64,000 nt of DNA from Clostridium sp. TW13 (GCF_024345225.1 NZ_BROD01000001.1:1364001-1428000); one strand, 5' to 3'. Counted from the first letter of the stretch, positions 49,231-58,116 are shown. Translations and numbers: made by a program. Notes: generated from the letters alone by a model not told the origin.

Positions 49231-50541
49231 ATGATACAGAATATATTAAGTTATGATGAGTGTATGAGATACATACATGAAACAGCTAAGTTTGGCAGTA
49301 ATTATGGTTTATCTAGAACTAATAAACTTTTAGAATTGTTAGGAAATCCTCATAAGCAGATAAAAACCATTCATGTAGCAGGTACAAATGGCAAGGGGTC
49401 TACTACAGCAATGATAAGTTCTGTGCTAAAACAAGCAGGATATAAGATTGGAATGTATACTTCCCCATATTTAGAAGAATTTGAGGAAAGAATACAAATA
49501 AATAATGTAAATATACCTAAGGAAAGACTTGCAGAAGTAGTTACAGAAGTTAAAGATGTAGTGGAGCAAGTGAAAAAGTTAGATCTTGGCGATTCTACAG
49601 AGTTTGAAATTATAACTGTAGCTATGCTTAAGTATTTTTGTGATGAAGAAGTAGATTATGCAGTTATAGAAGTGGGTTTAGGAGGAAGGTTAGATTCAAC
49701 TAATGTAATAAATCCGATACTTGCTGTAATTGCATCTATAAGCTATGATCATATGAATATTTTAGGAAATACTATTGAAGAAATAGCAGGAGAGAAGGCA
49801 GGAATAATTAAAGAAAATACTCCTGTTATTGTTTATCCTCAAAGCAAAGATGTTGAGAGAGTTTTAAGGACAGCAGCAGAAGAAAAGAAGGCAGATATAT
49901 GCTTTGTACCTGAATTTTCAGCTAAGATTCTAGAAGCTAAAAGAAAAAATAATACTCAATTAATCGAGGTGAAAACTAATAAGGATAATTATGAAGTAGA
50001 ATTGCCGTTGTTGGGAAGGCATCAAATATTGAATTGTGCTGTAGCAATAAATGTACTTGAGAAGCTAAGAGAATTAGGGGTGCATATTGATACACAATCA
50101 ATTCTGCAAGGAATTAAAAACACAAGATGGATTGGTAGAATGGAAGTAATGAATGATAGCCCTTTAGTTGTTATTGATGGTGCTCATAATTATGATGGAA
50201 TAATGAATTTAAAAGAGAGTATTGACACATATTTTTCTTATAATAAAATAATACTTATTCTAGGTATTTTAGCAGACAAAGAAGTGGTTAAAATGGTTAA
50301 AGAGATAACATCAATTGTTAATAAGGTGATTTTAACCACACCTCATAGTGATAGAGCTGAAAATCCAGAAAAATTGTTAGATTCAATTGAAAATCATAAG
50401 GATGAAGTTGAAATAATTCAAGATTACAGAGAGGCTTATAAGAGAGCTTTAGATATAGCTACAGAAGAAGATTTAATTCTTATTTCAGGTTCACTATATA
50501 TGATTGGAGATATGAGGAAAGTTATTAGGAATTATAGATAA
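49231..50541 (+). CDS. folC: Folylpolyglutamate synthase/dihydrofolate synthase
   Basis: Adds glutamates to folates. 436 residues, Mur-ligase-like. ATP loop HVAGTNGKGST near 49-60, then YTSPYLEEFEERI, DYAVIEVGLGGRLDSTNV, IAGEKAGIIKENTPVI and the C-terminal domain with VIDGAHNYDG. valS-folC adjacency is common in Firmicutes. AAGGTGA precedes the ATG. Confidence 0.97.
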   Translation: MIQNILSYDECMRYIHETAKFGSNYGLSRTNKLLELLGNPHKQIKTIHVAGTNGKGSTTAMISSVLKQAGYKIGMYTSPYLEEFEERIQINNVNIPKERLAEVVTEVKDVVEQVKKLDLGDSTEFEIITVAMLKYFCDEEVDYAVIEVGLGGRLDSTNVINPILAVIASISYDHMNILGNTIEEIAGEKAGIIKENTPVIVYPQSKDVERVLRTAAEEKKADICFVPEFSAKILEAKRKNNTQLIEVKTNKDNYEVELPLLGRHQILNCAVAINVLEKLRELGVHIDTQSILQGIKNTRWIGRMEVMNDSPLVVIDGAHNYDGIMNLKESIDTYFSYNKIILILGILADKEVVKMVKEITSIVNKVILTTPHSDRAENPEKLLDSIENHKDEVEIIQDYREAYKRALDIATEEDLILISGSLYMIGDMRKVIRNYR

Positions 50542-50543
50542 AT

Positions 50544-50583
50544 AAAAACGTAGATGCAAAACAAATTGTATCTACGTTTTTCA
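50544..50583. terminator. Terminator between convergent genes
   Basis: AAAAACGTAGAT and ATCTACGTTTTT form a perfect 12-bp stem with a 14-base loop; it may serve folC and the TSCPD gene. Confidence 0.85.
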
Positions 50584-50604
50584 TTAAAAGGATTTATGTA
50601 GAGC

Positions 50605-50844
50605 TTATTTAACTGACTTTAAAGCTTCAGCTAATTGAGCAGGACATGAAGTGCCTTTATTGCCACAATCAATTCCACTTAGTTTTTCAATAACTTCATC
50701 TACAGTCATTCCATCAGCTAAGGCAGATAAGCCTTGTAGGTTACCATTGCAACCACCAACAAAAGAAATATTTGTTACCTTGTTATCAACTATATCAAAG
50801 GATATTTGTCTTGAACAAACCCCTTTAGGAGTATAAGAATACAT
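50605..50844 (-). CDS. TSCPD-domain protein (TIGR03905 type)
   Basis: 79 residues matching the small TSCPD family: VCSRQISFDIVDNKVTNISFVGGCNGNLQGLSALADGMTVDEVIEKLSGIDCGNKGTSCPAQLAEAL. It has the paired GGC and TSCP cysteines, a possible metal or nucleotide-linked site seen at the end of class II ribonucleotide reductases. Here it is a free-standing domain of unknown function. AAGGGGG precedes the start. It is co-oriented with the DUF4364 gene 27 bases upstream. Confidence 0.85.
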   Translation of the reverse strand: MYSYTPKGVCSRQISFDIVDNKVTNISFVGGCNGNLQGLSALADGMTVDEVIEKLSGIDCGNKGTSCPAQLAEALKSVK

Positions 50845-50871
50845 ATTAAATCCCCCTTATATTTTATAATA

Positions 50872-51402
50872 TTAATTTTCATCAATTAATGAATTGATGA
50901 TTTTGTTATATATGCTTGTAGGATTGCTTTTCCACTTACTGCAGATATCAATAGCTTGTTTTTTTGAAACTACATTAACCTTTAAATCTAAAAGAATAGA
51001 TTCATTCTCTATAGCTTTTAGGTTAACAATGAAAGAATCATTATTTGCAAGAGTATAATCCGCTGTAATTGAAAATTCTTTTTTTAGCATTTCTATTTTA
51101 GAAGCAATATAATTGTTTATTTGAGTGAGCTTCTGTGAAGAAATTCTGTCCTTAAAAAGAGCAAGAACGTTCTCTCCTTTAGTTGTCAACTCTAAATTTT
51201 TTTTTGCATCAACTTCCACATACTTTAAAAAATCTGTAGACACTAATTCTGAAATATATTGTTGAAGAGTAAAATAATTTATGAAACTATTCTCTAAAAC
51301 AATATCAGTTAACTGTGTATTAGAAATTGGAATGGTTACAGATTTTATTATATGTAAAAGAAGTAACTTGTTTTCAGCAAGTTCTATCGAATTCTCATAC
51401 AT
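50872..51402 (-). CDS. DUF4364-family winged-helix protein
   Basis: 176 residues from the ATG at 51402 (GGAGGGT upstream). The N-terminal half reads as a PadR/MarR-like winged helix (NKLLLLHIIKSVTIPISNTQLTDIVLENSFINYFTLQQYISELVSTDFLKYV ... LTTKGENVLALF). A C-terminal domain follows with KWKSNPTSIYNKIINSL. This is the clostridial DUF4364 pattern. It may be a regulator; targets unknown. Confidence 0.8.
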   Translation of the reverse strand: MYENSIELAENKLLLLHIIKSVTIPISNTQLTDIVLENSFINYFTLQQYISELVSTDFLKYVEVDAKKNLELTTKGENVLALFKDRISSQKLTQINNYIASKIEMLKKEFSITADYTLANNDSFIVNLKAIENESILLDLKVNVVSKKQAIDICSKWKSNPTSIYNKIINSLIDEN

Positions 51403-51729
51403 ATATATACTACCCTCCAAACTTTTATAATAATATGATAACGTAATTTTGGATTTTTATCAAATAATAAATTTTTTTATTATTTATTATTTGATGAGGC
51501 AAATATTAAATGTTGACAATTAAAGAAATTATTATCTAAATAAGTATTTACAATTTATTTGATTGGTGGTAAAATATTAACAAAAGTAAAGGCGCTTTTC
51601 TTTAGAGAAAAGCGCCTTTTTTATTTAGAGAGTTTGATATTTTGGAGATAAAAGGGGGGCAGAAAAATAGGGGGCTAATACTTAGATTTTATTTATAAAA
51701 TTTATATTTTAGGAGAGGGTGAATAAAAT
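51403..51729 (+). promoter_or_regulatory. amtB leader region: promoter, short transcript and terminator
   Basis: A gap of over 300 bases between a divergent gene and amtB. TTGACA (51513-51518) with a -10-like CTAAAT (51536-51541) would start a transcript near 51548. About 70 bases later comes a strong terminator at 51591-51622. Downstream the leader holds G-rich runs (AAAAGGGGGGC, ATAGGGGGC), a small palindrome ATTTTATTTATAAAAT and the amtB RBS AGGAGAGGGTG. No second clear promoter is seen after the terminator. This suggests attenuation, or a separate small RNA. Confidence 0.45.
51591..51622 (+). terminator. Strong terminator upstream of amtB
   Basis: GGCGCTTTTCT and AGAAAAGCGCC form a perfect 11-bp stem with loop TTAG, followed by six T. 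It lies 108 bases before the amtB start. Confidence 0.9.
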
Positions 51730-53226
51730 ATGAAAAAGTATTTAAAAATAATTCCAATGGTTTTATTATTTCTTTTATTAATCAGTATTACAGTTTTCGC
51801 TAACACTGGAGATGCAACAGGGATTACAAAGCAAACAGTTAAAGAAATTGGGGATAAGGTTACTTTAGATAATGTTGCTCAAGCAGCATCGGCTACAAAG
51901 ATAGGTCTTAATTATGTATGGATGATTCTTTGTGGTTGCTTAATTTTCTTCTTTCAAGCAGGTTTTGCTATGGTTGAAACAGGTTTTACAAGAGCAAAGA
52001 ATGCTAATCATACTATTGCAATGAATCTTGTGGTATTTTTAGTTGGGCTTGTAGGTTTTCTTTTGATAGGATTCGCTATTATGTTTGGTGGAGTTGGAAA
52101 TGTTGCTGCCTTAGGTGGTAGTACAGGCCTCGATAAAGAATTTGCTCTTGGTGGATGGGGACTGTTTGGATATAAAGGCTTTTTATTAGCAGGTGGAGCC
52201 TATGATGTAGGCGTTTTTGTATACTTCTTTTTTCAAATGGTATTTATGGATACAACCTGTACAATTCCTACTGGAGCAGTAGCTGAAAGAGTTAAATTAT
52301 CAGCAGTTATACTTAATGCATTATTTATCTCTGCGCTATATTATCCTTTGTATGGTAATTGGGTATGGGGCGGTGGCTGGCTTGCTCAACTAGGAGTGAA
52401 TTTAGGACTTGGCCACGGAGTTGTAGATTTTGCAGGTTCTTCAGTGGTACATGCTATGGGAGGAGCGGCAGCTATAGCTGGAGCTATAATTATTGGACCA
52501 AGAATAGGTAAGTTCACAAAGGAAGGTAAGCCTAATATTATTTCTGGTCACGATATTCCTATGGCTGTAATAGGAACTATAATTCTATTTTTTGGGTGGT
52601 TTGCTTTTAATGGAGGAAGTACACTTTCAGGTAGCGATTTAAGAGCTGCTGTTGTTATTGTAAATACTATGATAGCAGGAGCCTTTGGTGGACTAACATC
52701 TATGTTCTATATGTGGATCAAGAATGGAAAACCAGATACATCTATGATATGTAATGGATCTTTGGCTGGGCTTGTGGCTATAACAGCTCCTTGTGCCTTT
52801 GTAAATAGTATAAGTTCAATTGTAATAGGGGTTGTAGCAGGAATTCTCGTTTGCTTAGCAGCTTCTATAATAGAAAATAAATTCAAGATTGATGATCCAG
52901 TAGGGGCTTCATCTGTACATCTTGTAAATGGTCTTTGGGGAATGATAGCATTAGGTTTATTCGCAGATGGAACTTATGGAGATGGATTGAACGGAATAAA
53001 AGGTGGAGTAACAGGATTATTTTATGGAGATGCAGGACAACTTGTGGCCCAAATAATTGCAGTTGCAGTGGTAATAGTATTTGGTATCGGAAGTCAACTG
53101 CTATTCTGGAAGATAACTGATAAGACCATAGGCATAAGAGTTAAACCGAAGGATGAAATTGATGGACTTGATATACCAGAAATGGGTGCAGAAGCATATC
53201 CAGAGTTTCAATATAAAGAACTATAA
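51730..53226 (+). CDS. amtB: Ammonium transporter AmtB
   Basis: Imports ammonium. 498 residues with a signal peptide (MKKYLKIIPMVLLFLLLISITVFA) then about eleven helices from residue 55. Family motifs: FFQAGFAMVETGFTRAKNANH, TTCTIPTGAVAERV, DFAGSSVVHAMGG and DPVGASSVHLVNGLWG, which hold the pore twin histidines. The length is somewhat longer than E. coli AmtB because of the N-terminal extension. No glnB/glnK is adjacent, unlike in many genomes. Confidence 0.97.
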   Translation: MKKYLKIIPMVLLFLLLISITVFANTGDATGITKQTVKEIGDKVTLDNVAQAASATKIGLNYVWMILCGCLIFFFQAGFAMVETGFTRAKNANHTIAMNLVVFLVGLVGFLLIGFAIMFGGVGNVAALGGSTGLDKEFALGGWGLFGYKGFLLAGGAYDVGVFVYFFFQMVFMDTTCTIPTGAVAERVKLSAVILNALFISALYYPLYGNWVWGGGWLAQLGVNLGLGHGVVDFAGSSVVHAMGGAAAIAGAIIIGPRIGKFTKEGKPNIISGHDIPMAVIGTIILFFGWFAFNGGSTLSGSDLRAAVVIVNTMIAGAFGGLTSMFYMWIKNGKPDTSMICNGSLAGLVAITAPCAFVNSISSIVIGVVAGILVCLAASIIENKFKIDDPVGASSVHLVNGLWGMIALGLFADGTYGDGLNGIKGGVTGLFYGDAGQLVAQIIAVAVVIVFGIGSQLLFWKITDKTIGIRVKPKDEIDGLDIPEMGAEAYPEFQYKEL

Positions 53227-53266
53227 ATTCAATGTTTAGGATAAACGAATATTAATTTATTTGCTT

Positions 53267-53299
53267 AAAGAGGAAGGTTAAAAACTTTCCTCTTTTTTA
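53267..53299 (+). terminator. Terminator after amtB
   Basis: AAAGAGGAAGGTT and ACTTTCCTCTTTTTT form a stem with a short loop and T run. Confidence 0.88.
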
Positions 53300-53416
53300 C
53301 AAGTTTATATTTATGAAAATAAATTATTTTACTCAAATGAATTACACAAAAAGGAAAATGTTACAATATGAAGAATATATACATTTGTACCGAAGAATGA
53401 GTTAAGGGGGATTATA

Positions 53417-54247
53417 ATGGATACTGCTGAAACTAATGTTAATACACTTAAACCTAAAAAAAGAACTATTATAAGGCTTATTGTAGGAAAAAATTATTAT
53501 AAGATTAGAAGATATTTAAAGTGGTTTTTAGGAAGTCAAAAGCTTGCTAAGCAATGTATGGGAGCTTCTATGCCATATGTGTATTTTTTACATAGAACAC
53601 CTTTGTTAAGAAAATTAAAAGATGTGGACATGGAACTTCAATATAATAAAATAATTAACTTAAAGATAGCAGTGAAAAGGGTTAATAATATAGTTATTTA
53701 TCCTGGAGAAACATTCTCATATTGGAGGGCAATAGGTAATCCTACAAGATCCAAAGGATATGTAGAGGGTATGGTTTTGTTTTGTGGAACATATAAGAAA
53801 GGGATTGGAGGAGGATTGTGCCAGTTGTCTAATTTAATTTACTGGATGACAATACACACACCTCTTACCGTAGTAGAAAGATATCGTCATAGCTTTGATG
53901 TATTTCCTGATTCAAATAGAACTCAGCCCTTTGGTAGTGGAGCTACCTGCGTTTATAATTATAGGGATTTAGTTATAAGGAACGATACATCCACACCATT
54001 TCAATTAGTAATAGAGGTTGGTGATGAATATTTAATTGGTGAATGGAGGTGCAAGGACAAGCCTCTATACACTTATAAAGTTTACGAAGCAGATCATAAA
54101 ATGAGATCAGAATTTTGGGGTGGATATAGTAGACATAACATTTTATATAGAAAAAAATATGATATAGAAGGTTTTGAAATTGATGATGAGTTTATAACAG
54201 AAAATCACGCATTAATGATGTATTCTCCTTTTATAGAGGGAAAATAA
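53417..54247 (+). CDS. VanW-family protein
   Basis: 276 residues. The VanW domain is clear at about 90-225: VIYPGETFSYWRAIGNPT, GGGLCQLSNLIYWMTIHTPLTVVERYRHSFDV, FGSGATCVYNYRDLVIRNDT. There is no clear signal peptide. VanW occurs in some vancomycin-resistance clusters, but this is a solitary gene with no vanHAX here, so a resistance role is not implied. AAGGGGG precedes the ATG. Function unknown. Confidence 0.88.
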   Translation: MDTAETNVNTLKPKKRTIIRLIVGKNYYKIRRYLKWFLGSQKLAKQCMGASMPYVYFLHRTPLLRKLKDVDMELQYNKIINLKIAVKRVNNIVIYPGETFSYWRAIGNPTRSKGYVEGMVLFCGTYKKGIGGGLCQLSNLIYWMTIHTPLTVVERYRHSFDVFPDSNRTQPFGSGATCVYNYRDLVIRNDTSTPFQLVIEVGDEYLIGEWRCKDKPLYTYKVYEADHKMRSEFWGGYSRHNILYRKKYDIEGFEIDDEFITENHALMMYSPFIEGK

Positions 54248-54261
54248 AAAATGAATAGGAT

Positions 54262-54300
54262 AAAGTCTCCGCGTTTTTGAAAAGGCAGAGACTTTTTTTA
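54262..54300 (+). terminator. Terminator after the vanW-like gene
   Basis: AAAGTCTC and GAGACTTT frame a partly paired loop and are followed by TTTT. Confidence 0.7.
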
Positions 54301-54308
54301 TTCTTTAG

Positions 54309-54327
54309 GAAATCATATTCGCCTGCC
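54309..54327. repeat. Short dispersed intergenic repeat, copy 1
   Basis: The minus strand reads GGCAGGCGAATATGATTTC. It matches 17 of 19 bases with 59716-59734 in another intergenic region. It may be the edge of a longer dispersed element truncated here. Confidence 0.45.
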
Positions 54328-54338
54328 ATTTCTTTTTA

Positions 54339-54406
54339 TTGACAAATCATTACAGAAGTTATATTCTTAATTCAAGAAGTGAATTAAACGTCACTTTTTG
54401 AATTAA
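54339..54406 (+). promoter_or_regulatory. tetR promoter with near-perfect operator
   Basis: TTGACA (54339-54344), 17 bases, TATTCT (54362-54367). The inverted repeat TTAATTCAAGAAGTGA (54367-54382) and TCACTTTTTGAATTAA (54391-54406) follows at once, with 15 of 16 positions matching and an 8-base spacer. It covers the transcription start, so binding by the TetR protein would block its own gene. Confidence 0.75.
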
Positions 54407-54422
54407 CAGTAAGGAGCGCTTT

Positions 54423-55118
54423 ATGGTATATAAGAAATCAGATAAAACAGAAGCCAGAAAAGATGAAAAAAGAAAGTTGATTTTTGGAACTGCTGCTAAG
54501 GTTTTTGCCCAAAATGGCTATCATCAAACATCAGTTAAGAATATTTGCGATGCAGCTGAAATTTCAGTAGGTACATTTTATTTATATTTTAAAAATAAGG
54601 AAGATTTGTTTGAAGAGTTATATGATGAAATGGAGAAATTAATTAATCATGTAAATAAATATGCTGTAGGTATGGATGCTAAGACTGCTGCTGAAAGATT
54701 TGCACATGTGGTAGCAGCTTCAATATGGACGTATCAAAAATATAGGGAACTAGCAAAAATATTGCTTATTGAGGCTGTTGGGTTAAATCCAAGATTTGAA
54801 GATAAGTATACAAATATAATGCTGAAATCCTGTGCAACTATGGAAGATACATTAAAGAGATTAAAAGATAAAGGATTTATCGATGTGCCAGATGTAAAAG
54901 TGGCTGCAATAGCACATGAAGGTGCTTTTAATCATGCAATTGCTTATTGGCTTAGGGTAAATGAAGAGTTGGATTTAAAAGTATATGCTTATCCTTTGAC
55001 TGTGTATTCTTTACAGGCTTTAAAAATGGATTTTAGAAGTAATGACATACAGTATAGCATTAATGAAACATTTGAAGAACTAGATAATTCTGCAGATAAA
55101 TTTATGAAATTTAGATAA
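54423..55118 (+). CDS. TetR/AcrR-family transcriptional regulator
   Basis: 231 residues. The N-terminal helix-turn-helix domain (about 15-62) reads LIFGTAAKVFAQNGYHQTSVKNICDAAEISVGTFYLYFKNKEDLFEEL. The C-terminal ligand domain is helical. AAGGAG precedes the ATG. It sits behind its probable own operator and is followed at 55231 by a kinase-like gene, which may be a target. The ligand is unknown. Confidence 0.93.
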   Translation: MVYKKSDKTEARKDEKRKLIFGTAAKVFAQNGYHQTSVKNICDAAEISVGTFYLYFKNKEDLFEELYDEMEKLINHVNKYAVGMDAKTAAERFAHVVAASIWTYQKYRELAKILLIEAVGLNPRFEDKYTNIMLKSCATMEDTLKRLKDKGFIDVPDVKVAAIAHEGAFNHAIAYWLRVNEELDLKVYAYPLTVYSLQALKMDFRSNDIQYSINETFEELDNSADKFMKFR

Positions 55119-55230
55119 TAAAATATAACTTTTTAGAAGTTATGTCTGAAAGAATGAAATGTTCATATTACTTGAAAGGAAGTGAAGCTTTAGCTGGTAA
55201 GGTATTATGCTTATACTGGTGAAGTGTAAA

Positions 55231-56085
55231 ATGATTGAGTTAGATAAGCTTAAGTTAATGGCACAAGGTGGGCAAGCTGATATTTATGAATTGGATTCAA
55301 ATAAGATAATAAGAGTCCTTAGAAATAAGAATGATGAGGAAGCACTAAAGATAGAAATGTCAGTTATGAAGAGTCTGCATGATAAAGGAAAATCTGTTCC
55401 TGAAGTCTATGAGTTTTTAAAGGTAGAAGAAAAGCCGTCTATAATCATGGAGAAAATTAATGGAAGCACCATGATTGACGAATTAAGAAACAAGCCGTTA
55501 AAAATATTTAAACAGGCTGAAAAGCTTGCAGAACTTCATATGGAAGTGGCTGATTGTGTAGATGGATTAGAGATGGTATCAATAAATGAAAGGGCAGCAC
55601 ATCTTATTCCTAAGGGGGAATTGCTTGATTCTGAATTGAAGGAATTTGTACTTAATATTCTCAAGGTATTGCCAAAGGGAAATGACATTTGTCATGGCGA
55701 TTTTCATCCTGGAAACATTATGATAGTTAACAGAAAATACTATGTTATTGATTGGTTTGGAGCCACGATAGGAAGAAAGTTATCTGATATTGCTCATACG
55801 TACTTGCTTCTGAAAAATACACCTGAAATTCCAAGCATGCCTAAGTTACAAAATTTTTTATTAGGCTGTACAGGCAGTCTTATAGCAAGAAGATACTTAT
55901 CCACTTGTTATAAAATAGAGAATTTTCAATGGGATGAATTTTCAAAATGGATGGTAGTTAGGGCGGCAGAAAGAGTATTTTATGGATTGCCTTCTGAAAA
56001 AGAGGGACTTTTAAAATTTATTAAGAAGTGCAAAGAAGCAGAGGGTTCAGGCATTAATGCAAGCAAGTGGTGGAAGTTTATATAA
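55231..56085 (+). CDS. Aminoglycoside phosphotransferase/choline kinase-like protein
   Basis: About 284 residues with a protein-kinase-like fold of the APH family: glycine-loop-like QGGQADIYELD, a lysine region, the catalytic CHGDFHPGNIMI (HGDxHxxN), and the metal motif YVIDWFGATIGRK. Substrates of this superfamily are very diverse, so a resistance role should not be assumed. The start at 55231 follows GGTGAAG; 55207 is an alternative with a weaker site. A GNAT gene follows 32 bases later. Confidence 0.85.
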   Translation: MIELDKLKLMAQGGQADIYELDSNKIIRVLRNKNDEEALKIEMSVMKSLHDKGKSVPEVYEFLKVEEKPSIIMEKINGSTMIDELRNKPLKIFKQAEKLAELHMEVADCVDGLEMVSINERAAHLIPKGELLDSELKEFVLNILKVLPKGNDICHGDFHPGNIMIVNRKYYVIDWFGATIGRKLSDIAHTYLLLKNTPEIPSMPKLQNFLLGCTGSLIARRYLSTCYKIENFQWDEFSKWMVVRAAERVFYGLPSEKEGLLKFIKKCKEAEGSGINASKWWKFI

Positions 56086-56117
56086 ATTAAAATTAATTAT
56101 TGCTAGGAGATAAGACT

Positions 56118-56894
56118 ATGCTAGATAGATTTTTAAGTTCTGAAATAGAGTACACAAAGAAATTTGCAGAAACATATGAAGATGATGAAATTATTAGGTT
56201 TCGTGATATTAGCTTGAAGGATATGTATATGCACAATTTTACTTTGATTAAGAGCAAAGTTTCAAAAGATGATTTTAGAAAAATAATAATTCAGGAACTA
56301 GAGAAAAGAAAATCTGAAGACGCTGATTTTCTAAGAATAGAGTGTAATTTTCCTATAGATGACATGGATATCAATGAGTTTCCTTTAGTTCCTGAGGTAA
56401 CTAAATATGATTATTTGTATATTGAACCTAAAATGAGTGAGTATTTGCACATAAAGAAAAATTGTATTGTAAAGAAAGCTTTATCAGGGGAAGTATTAAA
56501 TGATGGCATTAAAGTAGATGTTTTAGCAAATGAAGCTGCTATGAGTAATGAATTTGCTTGTAAGAGAATTTTAAGAAAATCAGAAGTGTTCAAGAAACTA
56601 GATTCTAACTTAGATTTATATGTTTGTTATGATAATGGAATAGCTATTGGAGATTGTGAACTTATGATAAATAACGAAATATCAAAAATAGAGGATTTTG
56701 ATATAATAAAGCAATATCAAAGAAAAGGATTTGGAACTTCCGTACTAAAATATCTATTACAAGAATCCAAAGAAAAAAATGTTGAATTCGCTTATCTGAT
56801 AACTAATAGTGCAGGTACTGCAAAAGATATGTATAAAAAGTGTGGTTTCAAAAAGGCTGGAGAAAAGACTGAACTATTTTTCCAATTAAGTTAA
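56118..56894 (+). CDS. GNAT-family N-acetyltransferase-like protein
   Basis: 258 residues from the ATG at 56118 (AGGAGATAAG upstream). The C-terminal part (about 175-250) has the GNAT acetyl-CoA loop QYQRKGFGTSVLKYLLQ and a late YKKCGFKKAG. The N-terminal half (about 1-150) looks like a second, degenerate GNAT-like or unrelated domain. Probably co-transcribed with the kinase-like gene. The substrate is unknown. Confidence 0.8.
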   Translation: MLDRFLSSEIEYTKKFAETYEDDEIIRFRDISLKDMYMHNFTLIKSKVSKDDFRKIIIQELEKRKSEDADFLRIECNFPIDDMDINEFPLVPEVTKYDYLYIEPKMSEYLHIKKNCIVKKALSGEVLNDGIKVDVLANEAAMSNEFACKRILRKSEVFKKLDSNLDLYVCYDNGIAIGDCELMINNEISKIEDFDIIKQYQRKGFGTSVLKYLLQESKEKNVEFAYLITNSAGTAKDMYKKCGFKKAGEKTELFFQLS

Positions 56895-57241
56895 TTGTAT
56901 ATATAATAATTTTGATATATCTTAATTAGATGTTGAAATATAGACTAAAAAATTATAGGTCGGATTGTCCACCTATAGTCCTTGAAATCAATAAAAAGCT
57001 ATTTAGTTTAATGATAAATTATATTAGTGTAGTAGTTTAAGTCTTACTTTAAGTAATCTTTCAAATAAAAGGTAGAGTTATGCTTTTTGTTGTTTGTCAA
57101 ATATTGTTCTAAAGTGGCATTTTCCCTATAAATATTTAAATATAATTATATTTAAATCTGTATCTTTGAATAATTTTATTAATAAATACAATAACAACTT
57201 AATAATATATAAGGATATAAATATTATTAGGGAGTTTTAAT
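56895..57241. other. Gene-free stretch with a hairpin and a 24-bp AT palindrome
   Basis: No coding sequence is seen in 347 bases. A hairpin at 56954-56977 pairs TATAGGT with ACCTATA, extended by GGA/TCC around loop TTG, without a T run. A perfect 24-bp palindrome lies at 57134-57157 (half-site ATTTAAATATAA). The final bases hold the AGGGAG RBS of the next gene. Confidence 0.5.
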
Positions 57242-57985
57242 GTGAAGAGAAATATAGGAATTCTTTTAGTAGCTTTATTTTTATTATTGGTAATTGGAAA
57301 GTTGGGGGTTATATCAACCATAGTAGAGAAAAAAGAAAATCCAATTTATTGCGTAGATACAGATGAAAAGAAAGTAGCAATAACTTTTGATGTTAATTGG
57401 GCTGAAACTGATTATCTTGATGATATTTTAAAAATTTTAAAAGATAAGAATGTTAAAGCTACCTTTTTTGTTATGGGAGGGTGGGTGAATTATTCCCAAG
57501 AAAATCAAGAAAAACTTAAAAGAATTTATGAGGGTGGTCATGAGATAGGCAATCATAGTTATATGCATCCTGATTTTAAAAAGATATCTAATACTAGAAT
57601 GATTGAAGAAATTCAAAAGACTAATGATATAGTTAAAAAAGTAGTAGGAGTGACTCCAAAGTATTTTAGATTTCCAAGTGGTTCATACAATAGTAATGCA
57701 GTTGTGACATTAAGAAATAATAAGTACACACCTATACAATGGGATGTTGATTCTATAGATTGGAAAAATAAAAGTGAACAATTTGAATATGATAGGATAA
57801 TTAAAAAGGCTAAATCAGGATCTATTATTTTATATCATAATAATGGTAAATACACTACAAAAAGTTTGCCTAGAGTAATAGATAAGCTAAAAAGTGATGG
57901 GTATAATTTTGTAAGAATAGATGATTTGGTGTTTAAAGGAAATTACTATATTGATGTGGATGGAAAACAAAAAATAATTAATTAA
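57242..57985 (+). CDS. Polysaccharide deacetylase, PdaB/YlxY-like sporulation type
   Basis: 247 residues with an N-terminal signal anchor (about 6-24). It has the NodB fold: ITFDVNWAE (D50, with the second Asp of the usual TFDD replaced by V), GNHSYMHPDF (H105, H109), FRFPSGSYN and SGSIILYHNN. Loss of the second Asp is typical of the PdaB/YlxY spore-cortex group. It starts at GTG with AGGGAG. It stands alone after a gene-free region. Confidence 0.85.
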   Translation: MKRNIGILLVALFLLLVIGKLGVISTIVEKKENPIYCVDTDEKKVAITFDVNWAETDYLDDILKILKDKNVKATFFVMGGWVNYSQENQEKLKRIYEGGHEIGNHSYMHPDFKKISNTRMIEEIQKTNDIVKKVVGVTPKYFRFPSGSYNSNAVVTLRNNKYTPIQWDVDSIDWKNKSEQFEYDRIIKKAKSGSIILYHNNGKYTTKSLPRVIDKLKSDGYNFVRIDDLVFKGNYYIDVDGKQKIIN

Positions 57986-58004
57986 GGAATAAATTAAAAA
58001 AATA

Positions 58005-58034
58005 TTGAAAATTAAATACCAAATGTATTATAAT
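58005..58034 (+). promoter_or_regulatory. Promoter of the SSB-like gene
   Basis: TTGAAA (58005-58010), 18 bases, TATAAT (58029-58034), about 80 bases before the start. Confidence 0.6.
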
Positions 58035-58116
58035 GGAAAAGGGCAGACATCAAGAAAAAAATATGATTAACTTATACTAATATTAATATTAATTAACAAT
58101 AGGGAGAGGGGTTTAA

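Noticed and set aside
53417-54247. VanW as a vancomycin resistance determinant
   Set aside because: No van ligase or dehydrogenase genes are nearby, and solitary VanW-domain proteins are common in clostridia.
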